This document shows, one piece after another, positions 36,862-45,075 of a stretch of DNA of 53,526 nucleotides. The position numbers and the translations under genes were made by a program. Positions within the stretch are counted from its first letter, which is position 1. Every line of letters starts with the position of its first letter. Source of the DNA: Pleomorphomonas sp. (GTDB taxonomy: Bacteria; Pseudomonadota; Alphaproteobacteria; Rhizobiales; Pleomorphomonadaceae); the NCBI GenBank assembly GCA_030603685.1, contig JAUVXG010000009.1:1-53526 (forward strand), read 5' to 3'. Under the pieces are notes generated by a model. That model had not been told where the DNA came from and made no database searches. It was given only the letters and a program-made list of their open reading frames with translations.

Positions 36862-38054
36862 CTGAGGGCCCGGAGCAGTGCGGAGTCCGGCCAGCCGTCG
36901 GCCGGCAGGCCGGCCTTCAACTGGAAGCCACGTACCGCTTCGCGCGTCCGCTGGCCGAGCTTGCCGTCCTTGGGGCCGGCGTCGAAGCCCTGTGCCGTCA
37001 GGGCGCCCTGAATGAAGGCGATGTCGGAGGCACCCAATGCCTCGACCTTGCCGCTGCCGGGACCAACCGGCGGCGCGCCGGCGAGCCTTGTGGCGAAGTA
37101 GGCGGCGGTGGTCGAGTAGACCAGCGACTCGTTCCAACCGAGGTAGACGTCGAAATTGTGATAGGCGAGGAAGGCCGGCCCGAAGCGCCCCATGGGCAGG
37201 TAGAGCGCGGCAAGTCCGTCGGGAATCGATCCGTTCGCGGCGCGCACGCCCATCGCCTGCCATTCGGCGACCGGCTTCTTGATCGGCAGGTCGGCCTGGT
37301 CCCACGGCAACTGGTTGGGAATGTCCACTTCCACGAGCCAGGGCTGCCCCTTCGCCCAACCGAGCGACTGGAGGTAGTTGGCGGTGGAAGCCAGAACGTC
37401 GGGCGCGCTCTTGATAAGGTTGCGCCGGCCGTCACCGTCGAAGTCGACAGCGTAACGAAGATAGTTGGACGGCAGGAACTGCGTCTGGCCGAGTTCGCCG
37501 GCCCATGCGCCCTTCATCTCGGCCGGGCTGAGGTCGCCCCGCGCCACGATCTGGACGGCATCGAGCAACTCGTTCTGGAACATCACCGGCCGGCGGCAGT
37601 CGTAGGCCAGCGTCGCCAGCGACTGCAGGGTCGGGAAGTCGCCGGTGTTGGCGCCGAAATCGCTCTCGAGCCCCCAGACGGCGACGATCACCTGCGGCGG
37701 CACGCCATATTGAGCCTGAATGCGGCCGAAAAGACCGGCGTTCGCCTTGATCTTCTGGGCGCCGACCGTCAGGCGATTCTTGTTGACCATGCGACCGGCA
37801 AATTCGGCGAAGGTCTGCGAGAAGACCCCCTGTCCCCGGTCTTTCCTGATCACTGCCGGATCGAAAGAAACGCCGGAAAGGGACGACCGTACGGCATCGG
37901 CCGGAAGACCGGCCTCGACCAGTGTCTTCGAGCAGCCCGCGAGCCACGTGCCGAAACCGTCACCCTTGGCGCTGCAGGTCGCGGCGAGGCCGGGCGTGGC
38001 GAGTGTCGGCAGTCCGAGAACCAATGCCGCAAGGACGGGAACCGAAGACCGCAT
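36858..38054 (-). CDS. lytic murein transglycosylase (MltB family) with PG-binding domain
   Basis: The 398-residue exported enzyme has a signal peptide (MRSSVPVLAALVLGLPTLAT, ending near LAA–T). An SLT_2/MltB catalytic domain (~30–325) has IVAVWGLESDFG with catalytic Glu130, DFPTLQSLATLAYDCRR and GELGQTQFLPSNYLRYAVD. A C-terminal peptidoglycan-binding domain (~335–398; IQGALTAQGFDAGPKDGKLG) follows. It cleaves glycan strands with formation of 1,6-anhydro-MurNAc. No lipobox Cys lies at the signal end, so it is probably soluble and periplasmic rather than a lipoprotein. Its stop overlaps the hrpB start by 4 bp. Confidence 0.93.
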   Translation of the reverse strand: MRSSVPVLAALVLGLPTLATPGLAATCSAKGDGFGTWLAGCSKTLVEAGLPADAVRSSLSGVSFDPAVIRKDRGQGVFSQTFAEFAGRMVNKNRLTVGAQKIKANAGLFGRIQAQYGVPPQVIVAVWGLESDFGANTGDFPTLQSLATLAYDCRRPVMFQNELLDAVQIVARGDLSPAEMKGAWAGELGQTQFLPSNYLRYAVDFDGDGRRNLIKSAPDVLASTANYLQSLGWAKGQPWLVEVDIPNQLPWDQADLPIKKPVAEWQAMGVRAANGSIPDGLAALYLPMGRFGPAFLAYHNFDVYLGWNESLVYSTTAAYFATRLAGAPPVGPGSGKVEALGASDIAFIQGALTAQGFDAGPKDGKLGQRTREAVRGFQLKAGLPADGWPDSALLRALR

Positions 38055-38127
38055 GAAGACAACCTCCTGAAGAGACTAGACCTGTTGAAACGGATCATAG
38101 CGGCATTCGCCGGCAACCGACAGGGTA

Positions 38128-39051
38128 TCAGTCGGCATCTGCCCTCGCGCCGTTGTTCCGGTTGCGCCCGCCCACCACCGTCAGCCCGGCGACGACGATG
38201 ACGGCGGCGCCCACCAGCATCGACGGGTGCGGCCGGTCTCCGAACACCAGCCAGCCGAACAGGATCGCCCACACCAAGAGCGTATACTGGATCGGCGCCA
38301 CCACGGCGGCCGGCGCCAGCTTGAGCGAGCGGGCTATGCAGAGGTGGGCCGTCATCGCAATGACGCCGAGGGCCGCGAGCATCGCGAGGTCGACAGGGCT
38401 TGGGGTCACCCATCCGAAGGGAGCAAGGACGGCGCCGACGACGAGAGCGCCCACCGTCTGCCAGAACACGAGCACCCGATCGGGCGTGGCTCGGAGCTGG
38501 CGGCTTTGCACCACCATCATGGCGTAGCAGAGCGAGCCTCCGATGGAGACCAGCGCCGGCCAGGAGAGACTGCCCGAGCCGGGACGCAGCACGAGAACGA
38601 CACCGACGAAGCCGACCGCGATCGCCAGCCATTGACGGACGCTCACCCGCTCGCCGAGCAGCAAGGGCGACATGGCGGCAATGTAGATCGGCCCGGCCAG
38701 ATAGAACGTCATGACGTCGGCGAGAGGCAGGAAGCGGACGGCCACGTAGAAGAACACGAGTTCCCCGGTTGCCAACACGACGCGGGACAACTGCAGTCTC
38801 GGCTTCTCGACTTTGAAGAGATTCGGCGCGCCACCCTTCAGGAGCAAGGGAGCGAGTATGGCGAGCGCGACAAGCGACCGAACCAGCACGATCTGGCCGG
38901 CCGAATAGGTGTCCGCCAGCCATTTGCCCATGACGTCGTTGACGGCGAACATGAAGTCGCCGAAGAACATCATGAAAATGCCGAGACCGACGGTGGAGCC
39001 GACGGTACGGCGAGTCAGAAGCGCGACGGACAATGGGATCTCCGCAGACAT
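38128..39051 (-). CDS. EamA/DMT-type inner-membrane transporter
   Basis: The 307-residue protein has about ten hydrophobic segments in two repeats, each with a DMT-type start (MFFGDFMFAVNDVMGKWLAD and SIGGSLCYAMMVVQSRQL), and ends in a short basic tail. The family exports or imports small metabolites such as amino acids and nucleotides; the substrate cannot be told. The ATG at 39051 has no clear ribosome site; a TTG at 39033 lies 6 nt after a GGAG and could be the real start. It is divergent from a glycosyltransferase gene. Confidence 0.87.
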   Translation of the reverse strand: MSAEIPLSVALLTRRTVGSTVGLGIFMMFFGDFMFAVNDVMGKWLADTYSAGQIVLVRSLVALAILAPLLLKGGAPNLFKVEKPRLQLSRVVLATGELVFFYVAVRFLPLADVMTFYLAGPIYIAAMSPLLLGERVSVRQWLAIAVGFVGVVLVLRPGSGSLSWPALVSIGGSLCYAMMVVQSRQLRATPDRVLVFWQTVGALVVGAVLAPFGWVTPSPVDLAMLAALGVIAMTAHLCIARSLKLAPAAVVAPIQYTLLVWAILFGWLVFGDRPHPSMLVGAAVIVVAGLTVVGGRNRNNGARADAD

Positions 39052-39196
39052 CTACGAATGCCGGGATTCGATAGCCGATCCCCATGCCCTTGGCGAGAAT
39101 GGCCGGGCAATTTCCCGGCGCCGTCTCTTATTTGCCCGCTTGGCCAAGCGAGCGTGGCAAGGCTAACCTCGTTTCGATCGTTCCCGTTCTGGAGAC

Positions 39197-40261
39197 ATGA
39201 TGCGGAAGCTCGATATCCTTCTCTACACCCGCGCCTCCGGTGGCGGCGGTGCCGAACGCGTCTGGGCCATTCTTGCCAACGGTCTCGCGGCGCGCGGCCA
39301 CCGCGTCACCTTCGCTTTCGATGAAACCACGGCCAACGATGGCGTCGATCCGGCCGTCGAGACGATCGAGGTCGGCAAGCGTCACCCCGTTGCGGTGCTA
39401 CGGCTTGCCCGCTTGCTTCGCACTCACCGGTTCGACGTGATCGCCGGCGCCGTATCGGTGTCCTGCGTCAAGCTCGCCCTTGCCAAGGTTCTTGCCCTGT
39501 CTCGGACGCCACTTGTCTTTTCCTATCACGGGTTTGAGGAGTACAAGACGGGCCGCCTGTCGGCTGCCGGTTTTTACGCCTTGCCGGCGCTCGCACCGTT
39601 GGTTCGTCGCTTCGTCGGCGTCTCCGATGGCATCGTTCGGGCGCTGGTCGAACGTTGGCACGCGCCGGAGGGGCGGACGGAACGCATCTACAATCCGGTG
39701 CCATTGCTCGCCGCCGCCGCCGTCGAGGAGATCGCTGCCCGGCCTCCGATCGTCGGCGCCGTCGGCCGCCTGTCGAGAGAAAAGGGGATGGACGTGCTGG
39801 TCGATGCCTTCGCCCGTCTGACCACCCCTGGCGCAACCCTCGTCATCGGTGGCGACGGTCCGGAGAGAGAGAGGCTGGCCGAGCAGGTGGCAGCGCTCGG
39901 CATCAGCGGCCGGGTCCGCTTTCTCGGCCGGGTTTCGTCGGCAGCAGAGGTTTATGGCCAGTCGCGCGTCGCGGCCGTGCCGTCACGCACCGAAGCCTTC
40001 GGCATGACCACCGTCGAGGCGCTGTCGGCAGGTCTCGCGGTGGTCGCATCCGATTGCGAAGGGTCGCGGGAGATTCTGGCCGGACGCTACGGCACGCTCG
40101 TTCCGGTCGGCGCCGCTGCCGCCATGGCGACGGCGCTCGACCGGGCGTTGGCGGCGGCGCCCAATCCCGACCCGGGTGTCTCCCGGGCTCGAGAGTTCTC
40201 GGTCGAGGCCGGCCTCGATCAGTGGGAGCGACTGTTCGCCGGTCTGGCGGCGACGGACTGA
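39197..40261 (+). CDS. GT4-family glycosyltransferase
   Basis: The 354-residue GT-B enzyme begins LDILLYTRASGGGGAERVWA (Gly-rich donor loop), then has IVGAVGRLSREKGMDVLVDA and GDGPERERLAEQVAALGISGRVRFLG, and the catalytic EX7E motif in EAFGMTTVEALSAGLAVVAS (~265–273). It should transfer a sugar from a nucleotide donor to a polysaccharide precursor. Two adjacent ATGs (39197 and 39200) follow GGAG; the second has better spacing. The last 43 bp overlap the 3' end of the convergent minus-strand glycosyltransferase gene. No membrane segment is seen. Confidence 0.92.
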   Translation: MMRKLDILLYTRASGGGGAERVWAILANGLAARGHRVTFAFDETTANDGVDPAVETIEVGKRHPVAVLRLARLLRTHRFDVIAGAVSVSCVKLALAKVLALSRTPLVFSYHGFEEYKTGRLSAAGFYALPALAPLVRRFVGVSDGIVRALVERWHAPEGRTERIYNPVPLLAAAAVEEIAARPPIVGAVGRLSREKGMDVLVDAFARLTTPGATLVIGGDGPERERLAEQVAALGISGRVRFLGRVSSAAEVYGQSRVAAVPSRTEAFGMTTVEALSAGLAVVASDCEGSREILAGRYGTLVPVGAAAAMATALDRALAAAPNPDPGVSRAREFSVEAGLDQWERLFAGLAATD

Positions 40262-41463
40262 CGGGACGGCATGCCGGCACGTCCAAGAGCGATATGCCGC
40301 TCGAACAGCTTCGGCATCTGCACGGCGACCGAGTAAGGCGTCACCTTGGCGCGGATCGTCGCGGGGTGGAGCCGACCGGCCGCGATGTCCGCCGCCAGCC
40401 GCGCAAAGCTGCTGGCCATGGCCTCTGCGGCGGCCTCGCGGTCTTCGGGCCGTTCAACGAGGAAGCCCGACACGCCCGTCTCGATCAGCGGATCGTACTG
40501 CGGCAGCCGGATCGCACCCATCGGACGACCGCTCGAAAGCGTCTCAAGAAGATAGCAAGGCATGCCTTCGAAGTAGGAGGTGAGGATGCCGCTGTGGCAG
40601 TTGCGCATGATGGCCGATACGCCATCGCCCGTCTGGAAGCCGTGGCGAATGGTGAAGGGCTCGATGGCCGCGAACTCCTTGTCGCGGTGCGGGTCGGATG
40701 TGCCGACGTAATGGAACTCCAGCTTGCCGTCGAGCTTGGCATGGAGCCGCCGCAACGTCTCGAACATCAGCGGCGGATCCTTGAAGGCGTCGAGCCGGCC
40801 GGCGAACACCACGCGAAACACGTCGCTTGAGGGGAAGGGGGCGACCGGGAAGCGCTCGGTGTCGACCGAGACGGTCATGAATTCCGCCTTGCGGGCGACC
40901 CTCGGCATTTCGCGCTCGTAGCGGGCGATGATGTTGGGGTTCACGCCGACGACGCGCGTGGCAAGCGCCAGGCCGATCTTCTCGCTGAGGCGGTGAAGCC
41001 AGAAGTGACGGCCGAGAAGGCTGTCCATCTTGTCGCCCTTGGTCTCCTCGTTGTGCACGAGCTGCACCACCGGGTGACCGAGCAGACGGGCCGGGATCGC
41101 CTGTTCGAAGCGTTCGATCTCGGTCGAGGCGGTCTCGCCGGCCGCGAGGCGCCGAATGGTCAGGAGATGACGCATGATGCCGAGGGTAAAGCGCAGCGTC
41201 ACCGAGTCGGTGATCTTCTTTGCCGCCGCGTGCATCGTCTCGCCGGGGATGTGCACCACCGGAAGGAAGTCGATACGGCGCCCCTCAAAGTCGATCTGCA
41301 CCGGCTTGCCGATTTCAAGGTCACCGCGTTCGTCGATGCCGACGAGGAGAACCGATACGTTGTCGGGGTGACGCGACAGCATCAGCCGAACGTGAGTTTC
41401 GACGCCGCCGACCTTGCCGCCGCGCGGATCGATCGAGTGGAAGAGCGTTATGCGATGCGTCAT
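40219..41463 (-). CDS. GT4-type glycosyltransferase
   Basis: The 414-residue protein begins MTHRITLFHSIDPRGGKVGGVETHV-type sequence, with a Gly-rich loop. VFRVVFAGRLDAFKDPPLMFETLRRL and the EX7E motif in SYFEGMPCYLLETLSSGRPMGAI mark the GT-B C-terminal half. Charged insertions (~110–150) could be membrane-associated helices. It is likely to extend a surface glycan. I chose ATG 41463 at the start of family-like sequence; the frame is open upstream inside the GT26 gene's shadow. It starts 7 bp after the GT26 stop on the same strand. Its own 3' end overlaps the plus-strand glycosyltransferase gene by 43 bp. Confidence 0.9.
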   Translation of the reverse strand: MTHRITLFHSIDPRGGKVGGVETHVRLMLSRHPDNVSVLLVGIDERGDLEIGKPVQIDFEGRRIDFLPVVHIPGETMHAAAKKITDSVTLRFTLGIMRHLLTIRRLAAGETASTEIERFEQAIPARLLGHPVVQLVHNEETKGDKMDSLLGRHFWLHRLSEKIGLALATRVVGVNPNIIARYEREMPRVARKAEFMTVSVDTERFPVAPFPSSDVFRVVFAGRLDAFKDPPLMFETLRRLHAKLDGKLEFHYVGTSDPHRDKEFAAIEPFTIRHGFQTGDGVSAIMRNCHSGILTSYFEGMPCYLLETLSSGRPMGAIRLPQYDPLIETGVSGFLVERPEDREAAAEAMASSFARLAADIAAGRLHPATIRAKVTPYSVAVQMPKLFERHIALGRAGMPSRQSVAARPANSRSH

Positions 41464-41470
41464 CGTACGG

Positions 41471-42337
41471 TCACCCCTCTCCGATCGTCTTGTCGGGAAC
41501 CGGCGTCGAGCGCCGCCACGACAGCCGGGCTGCCATCTCGCGGGCGTTGTACCGCATGAGATAGAGCGCCGAGAGCGCATAGCGTTTGCCGAGGCGGCGT
41601 GGATCGTGAACGAGCCGCCACAACCATTCGAGACCGACTGTCTGGAGCACTTCCGGTGCTCGGCTCTGGCGGCCACCGATGAAATCGAGCGCCGCGCCGA
41701 TGCAGACGAAGGTGACGCCGGGCGCCCAGCGGCGGGCGAACTCGGCGAAAATCTCCTGCTTGGGGGCGCCAAGCGCCACGAAGCAGATCCGGGCGCCGCT
41801 CGCTGCGATGCGTTCGGCGGCGGCTCGGGCGTCCACACCGAAGGGACTGAAGCCGTAGGGAGGACTTTCGAAGTCGGCAACGATGAGACGCGGGTACTCG
41901 CAACGGAGCACCGCCACGCTGGTGGCGAGCGTCTCCGGGCTCGTACCGAAGAAGTGCACGGGAACGCGGGCAAGCGCCGCCGCCCCGCAGAGTGGGCGCA
42001 CAAGATCTGCACCGGTGACGCGAACGAGGCTCGCACCCTGCCGGCGCGCCATGGCCACAACCGGGGCGCCATCGGCGGAGACATATGTCGCCTGATCATA
42101 TGCTGCGCGGAAGGCCGGATCGTGCTCCAGCTTGACGAGATGGTCGAGGTTCAGCGTGAAAACGGTGCCACCCCGGCCGGTCAATGCGTCAAAGGTGACG
42201 AGATGGACGAGGTCGGCTTGCTTTCCGATGTTGACGCGGATCGTGTCGATCGTGGCGATCGGATCGGGTGTGCGGCCGGACTCTGCAGACTTTGCGGCTT
42301 CGGTCGAAACCGGACGATCGATGAACAGACCTGACAT
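41471..42337 (-). CDS. WecG/TagA/CpsF-family glycosyltransferase (GT26)
   Basis: The 288-residue enzyme has the GT26 pattern: VFTLNLDHLVKLEHDPAFR, SADGAPVVAMAR (Asp of the catalytic loop), VHFFGTSPETLATSVA, and FVALGAPKQEIFAEFA with the family's GxPKQE, then GLEWLWRLVHDPRRLGKRY. Family members add ManNAc, ManNAcA or similar sugars to a lipid-linked intermediate. It lacks membrane segments but its Arg-rich C-terminus (RRLGKRYALSALYLMRYN) can bind the membrane surface. It starts at ATG 42337, with an A/T-rich promoter-like region upstream. It heads a two-gene operon with the GT4 gene. Confidence 0.93.
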   Translation of the reverse strand: MSGLFIDRPVSTEAAKSAESGRTPDPIATIDTIRVNIGKQADLVHLVTFDALTGRGGTVFTLNLDHLVKLEHDPAFRAAYDQATYVSADGAPVVAMARRQGASLVRVTGADLVRPLCGAAALARVPVHFFGTSPETLATSVAVLRCEYPRLIVADFESPPYGFSPFGVDARAAAERIAASGARICFVALGAPKQEIFAEFARRWAPGVTFVCIGAALDFIGGRQSRAPEVLQTVGLEWLWRLVHDPRRLGKRYALSALYLMRYNAREMAARLSWRRSTPVPDKTIGEG

Positions 42338-42645
42338 TGGCGACTCTCCGGCGCGTCACGCGCCATCCCGACGCCGGAGACGCGCGACGGACCATCAAGG
42401 CCCCATCCCCGCCTCCCAGCGAATTGCGTTTTCCGGCAAGGGCCAAGCTGTCGGCATGGCCTTCCCTTCGACGCAACCTAGACCGGTCGCGGTTCAATAC
42501 GGATTTATCCGATCCCTCAAATTGTAATGAAATGCCGTTTTGTTTCGAGCGGAAGGAGCTGCGCGGCGTATTTGCAGCCGATCCATCGTCGCCCGAGGCA
42601 GGCAATGTCGAAGCGGCGGGCCGGTCTGGCTGCTGCAGGGCGGGC
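42338..42645 (-). promoter_or_regulatory. intergenic region upstream of the GT26 gene
   Basis: These 308 bp separate the Wzc-like gene's stop from the GT26 start on the same strand. The central part (42490–42545) is unusually A/T-rich. It has CGGAT–TT–ATCCG at 42500–42511 and a possible minus-strand promoter (TTGAGG about 17 bp before TATTGA) reading toward the GT26 gene. No gene or terminator hairpin with a U tract is visible. Confidence 0.4.
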
Positions 42646-44850
42646 TCAGGCGCGCTCCGCCATGGCGAGGCTGTCCGCGCGTTCGTGAACCAGTACCACG
42701 CCGGCGAACGCAGGCAGGATGCCGGCCAGGTCGCGCACCATTTCCGCAGCCTCGTCGTCCTGTTCGATGATCGCGTCGGCGACGATCAGAACGGCATCAA
42801 CCCGGCCGAGAAGTGCCTGGAACAGCTCGGGCGAGTGGCGGTGCCCGCAATGCAGGATGATGCGGCCAAAATCCTGGGACAGCTTCTCGACGAAGTCGGC
42901 GACGCGGGTGACGTCGGCGGCGATGTCGGCCGCCAAGTCCGGGCCTCCGACGCCGATGAGGGTCAGATCCGGTCCTTCCTCGCAGAGCGCGATGCTGGTC
43001 GCGTCGGCTCTGCCGGCTATCACGTCGATGACGCCCGGGATCGCCTCGTCGACATAGGCGCGATGCAACGGAAGCTCATCCCAGGATGCATCGATGAGCA
43101 GAACGCCATCCCTGGTCGGCACATGGGCGAGGCCGAAGGCAATGGTCGCCGCCGCCGGGCCGTGGTCGGCGCCGAGCACGAGAACCAGACGCGATGCGCC
43201 GGCTGCCGCCGTGATCTTGCGAACAAGCGCTCCGAAAGCCTCGGAGGAAGCCGGGCTCGGCAGGCCGTCGCCATCGGTCAGGGCGCTGGTCAGGATGGAG
43301 TGCGGTGTCCGCTCGGTGGGCCGGCCGCGGTGGTCTGGCTCAAACGGGCGTGTGGCCACCGTGAACTCCGCGAGGACCGATGGCGCCGCCGGTTCTTCGG
43401 CCGTTGCGCTGCCTGGCAGACTGTCGCTCTCCTCCAGAACGGCCGGTGGCTGCGTGCCGGGAAGGTCCTCTTCCGGTGAGAACGCCGGGTCTTCCCGGGT
43501 GTGGAGCGAGCCGGTATCGATGGGCGCCGCGAATGCCTCTTCGTCGGCTTCCGCATATTCCGGCAAAAAGCGGCGGCCGCGATAGACTGCGATGGTCAGG
43601 GCAAGACCAAGACCGGCGATGCCGCAAAGAGCAAGGATGAGGGTCTGGCGTGGCGCATAGGGAGACAGCGGAATGTTGGCCGGCGCAATGACGCGCGCGT
43701 CCGACACCTGCGTGTTGGCCTGCAGGGTGATTTCCTCGGTGCGCGCGACATAGGTCTTGTACATGTCGGCACGGAGCGAGGCTTCGTTCTCGAGTTCGCG
43801 CAGCTCAATGGTTCGTTCGCTGGTGTCGGTGACCACGGCGCCGGCATCGTCGAGCGCCTTTCGTGCCGCTGCTTCGGCAGCCGCCGCTACCTGATACTCC
43901 GCGTCGGCGCTGACGGAGAGCGTCTTGAGTTCGCCTTCGATCTGGGATTCGGCACGGACGAGATCGGCGCGCGCCGCCACCATGCGGGGATGGTTCGGGC
44001 CGAGATCCTGGCCAAGCTCGCCGACGGTGCGAGCGGCGAGCGCCCGTTCGATCTTGAGACGGCTCAGAACCGTGGAATCTATGCCGGTCAGAGCGGCATC
44101 CGATCCGCCGGCTCGGGCTGCGGCGATCTTGTCGCGGCGGGCCTTGGCATCCTGGGTGCGAACGCGGGCGGCGACATAGGCGTCGTTGAGCTGGCGTAGC
44201 GTATCCTCGTCCACCGAACGGCCGTTTGCCGTCAGGATTCCATGATTGCGGCGGTAGGCTTCGAGCTTTTCCTGAGCGGTGCGTGCCTTGGCCCTGAGGT
44301 CGTCGAGCTGACGGTTGATGAGGTTGCTCGCCTCGCGGACCGCCGCCTGCTTCACCTCGACCTGATTGGCGACGAACGCCTCGGCCAGTTCCTGGGCAAT
44401 GCGGACGGCGCGGTCGGCCGATTTGCTGCGAACCGAAATGTCGAGCACGTAGGTCTGGTCGGCGCGCTCCACCTTGATGGCCTTGACGAGCGCCCTCAGG
44501 GTCTGGTCGCGGCTGCCGCCGAACTCGGGGTCACTCTGGAGCCCCAACGTATCGATGACCGTCGAGAGGATCGCGGCGGACGTGACGACGTTGGCCTGGG
44601 TGTCGATCCAGACGGCATCGACGCCCTGCAGCGGCTGGGACAGGCCGGGACCGGCGACCACCTGCTTGTCGCGCGGGTCGAGCAAGACTCTGGCCGTCGA
44701 CTGCCAAACCCGCGGGGCAAACGTCGCGTAGGCAAAGCCGGCGCCGACAAACAGCAGCGTCACGATCGCGATCAGTTTCCACTGACGGAGCAGGATGGAA
44801 AGCAACAGGCCGATGTCGACCTCGCCCGGGCGCCGTGCTTCCTCGGTCAT
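42646..44850 (-). CDS. Wzc/ExoP-like polysaccharide co-polymerase with degenerate ATPase motifs
   Basis: The 734-residue inner-membrane protein has a Wzz domain with a first membrane segment (~24–46; WKLIAIVTLLFVGAGFAYAT) and a long periplasmic coiled coil (~160–370; NLINRQLDDLRAKARTAQEK). A second segment (~398–420; QTLILALCGIAGLGLALTIA) and a cytoplasmic BY-kinase-like domain (~530–730) follow. The usual Walker A (GxxxxGK[ST]) is replaced by LGADHGPAAAT near 555 with no Lys. Walker A' reads LLIDASWDELPLH and Walker B reads IILHCGHRHS, both altered. There is no Tyr cluster at the C-terminus. So it probably controls chain length or export without kinase activity. A ~100-residue Pro/Glu-rich linker separates the membrane from the domain. 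ATG at 44850. Confidence 0.9.
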   Translation of the reverse strand: MTEEARRPGEVDIGLLLSILLRQWKLIAIVTLLFVGAGFAYATFAPRVWQSTARVLLDPRDKQVVAGPGLSQPLQGVDAVWIDTQANVVTSAAILSTVIDTLGLQSDPEFGGSRDQTLRALVKAIKVERADQTYVLDISVRSKSADRAVRIAQELAEAFVANQVEVKQAAVREASNLINRQLDDLRAKARTAQEKLEAYRRNHGILTANGRSVDEDTLRQLNDAYVAARVRTQDAKARRDKIAAARAGGSDAALTGIDSTVLSRLKIERALAARTVGELGQDLGPNHPRMVAARADLVRAESQIEGELKTLSVSADAEYQVAAAAEAAARKALDDAGAVVTDTSERTIELRELENEASLRADMYKTYVARTEEITLQANTQVSDARVIAPANIPLSPYAPRQTLILALCGIAGLGLALTIAVYRGRRFLPEYAEADEEAFAAPIDTGSLHTREDPAFSPEEDLPGTQPPAVLEESDSLPGSATAEEPAAPSVLAEFTVATRPFEPDHRGRPTERTPHSILTSALTDGDGLPSPASSEAFGALVRKITAAAGASRLVLVLGADHGPAAATIAFGLAHVPTRDGVLLIDASWDELPLHRAYVDEAIPGVIDVIAGRADATSIALCEEGPDLTLIGVGGPDLAADIAADVTRVADFVEKLSQDFGRIILHCGHRHSPELFQALLGRVDAVLIVADAIIEQDDEAAEMVRDLAGILPAFAGVVLVHERADSLAMAERA

Positions 44851-45075
44851 CGGCCTAACGATTCTCTGGTCGTCGGATATGATGAGGCTGTTCAACTTGC
44901 TTATCCGCCCGTGTTTGCAGCTTGTTAACCATAAGGCGGTGCGCTTAAGGAAACGTGAACGATGTCGGTCGAAATAGAGGCACCGGTCCTCCTCGCGAAG
45001 ACCGCGAGTTAACCATGCAGTCGTGACGATCCCATTCAGGTTTTCGAAGGTTTCAGTCTCGGGATCGATCTCGGC
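44851..45075. promoter_or_regulatory. divergent promoter region of the polysaccharide locus
   Basis: The 225 bp between the Wzc-like gene (minus) and the VpsF-like gene (plus) must hold promoters for both. They include a relatively A/T-rich central part around 44890–44960. No convincing operator was found. A 60-codon frame within (44795–44977) overlaps the Wzc-like gene and is not credible. Confidence 0.45.

Noticed and set aside
34381-37359. HrpB starting 166 codons further upstream
   Set aside because: The extra residues are the out-of-frame shadow of the lytic transglycosylase; the GTG at 36861 gives a normal-length HrpB.
42500-42511. Short palindrome CGGAT–TT–ATCCG upstream of the GT26 gene
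   Set aside because: Only five base pairs per arm; expected by chance, so not called an operator.
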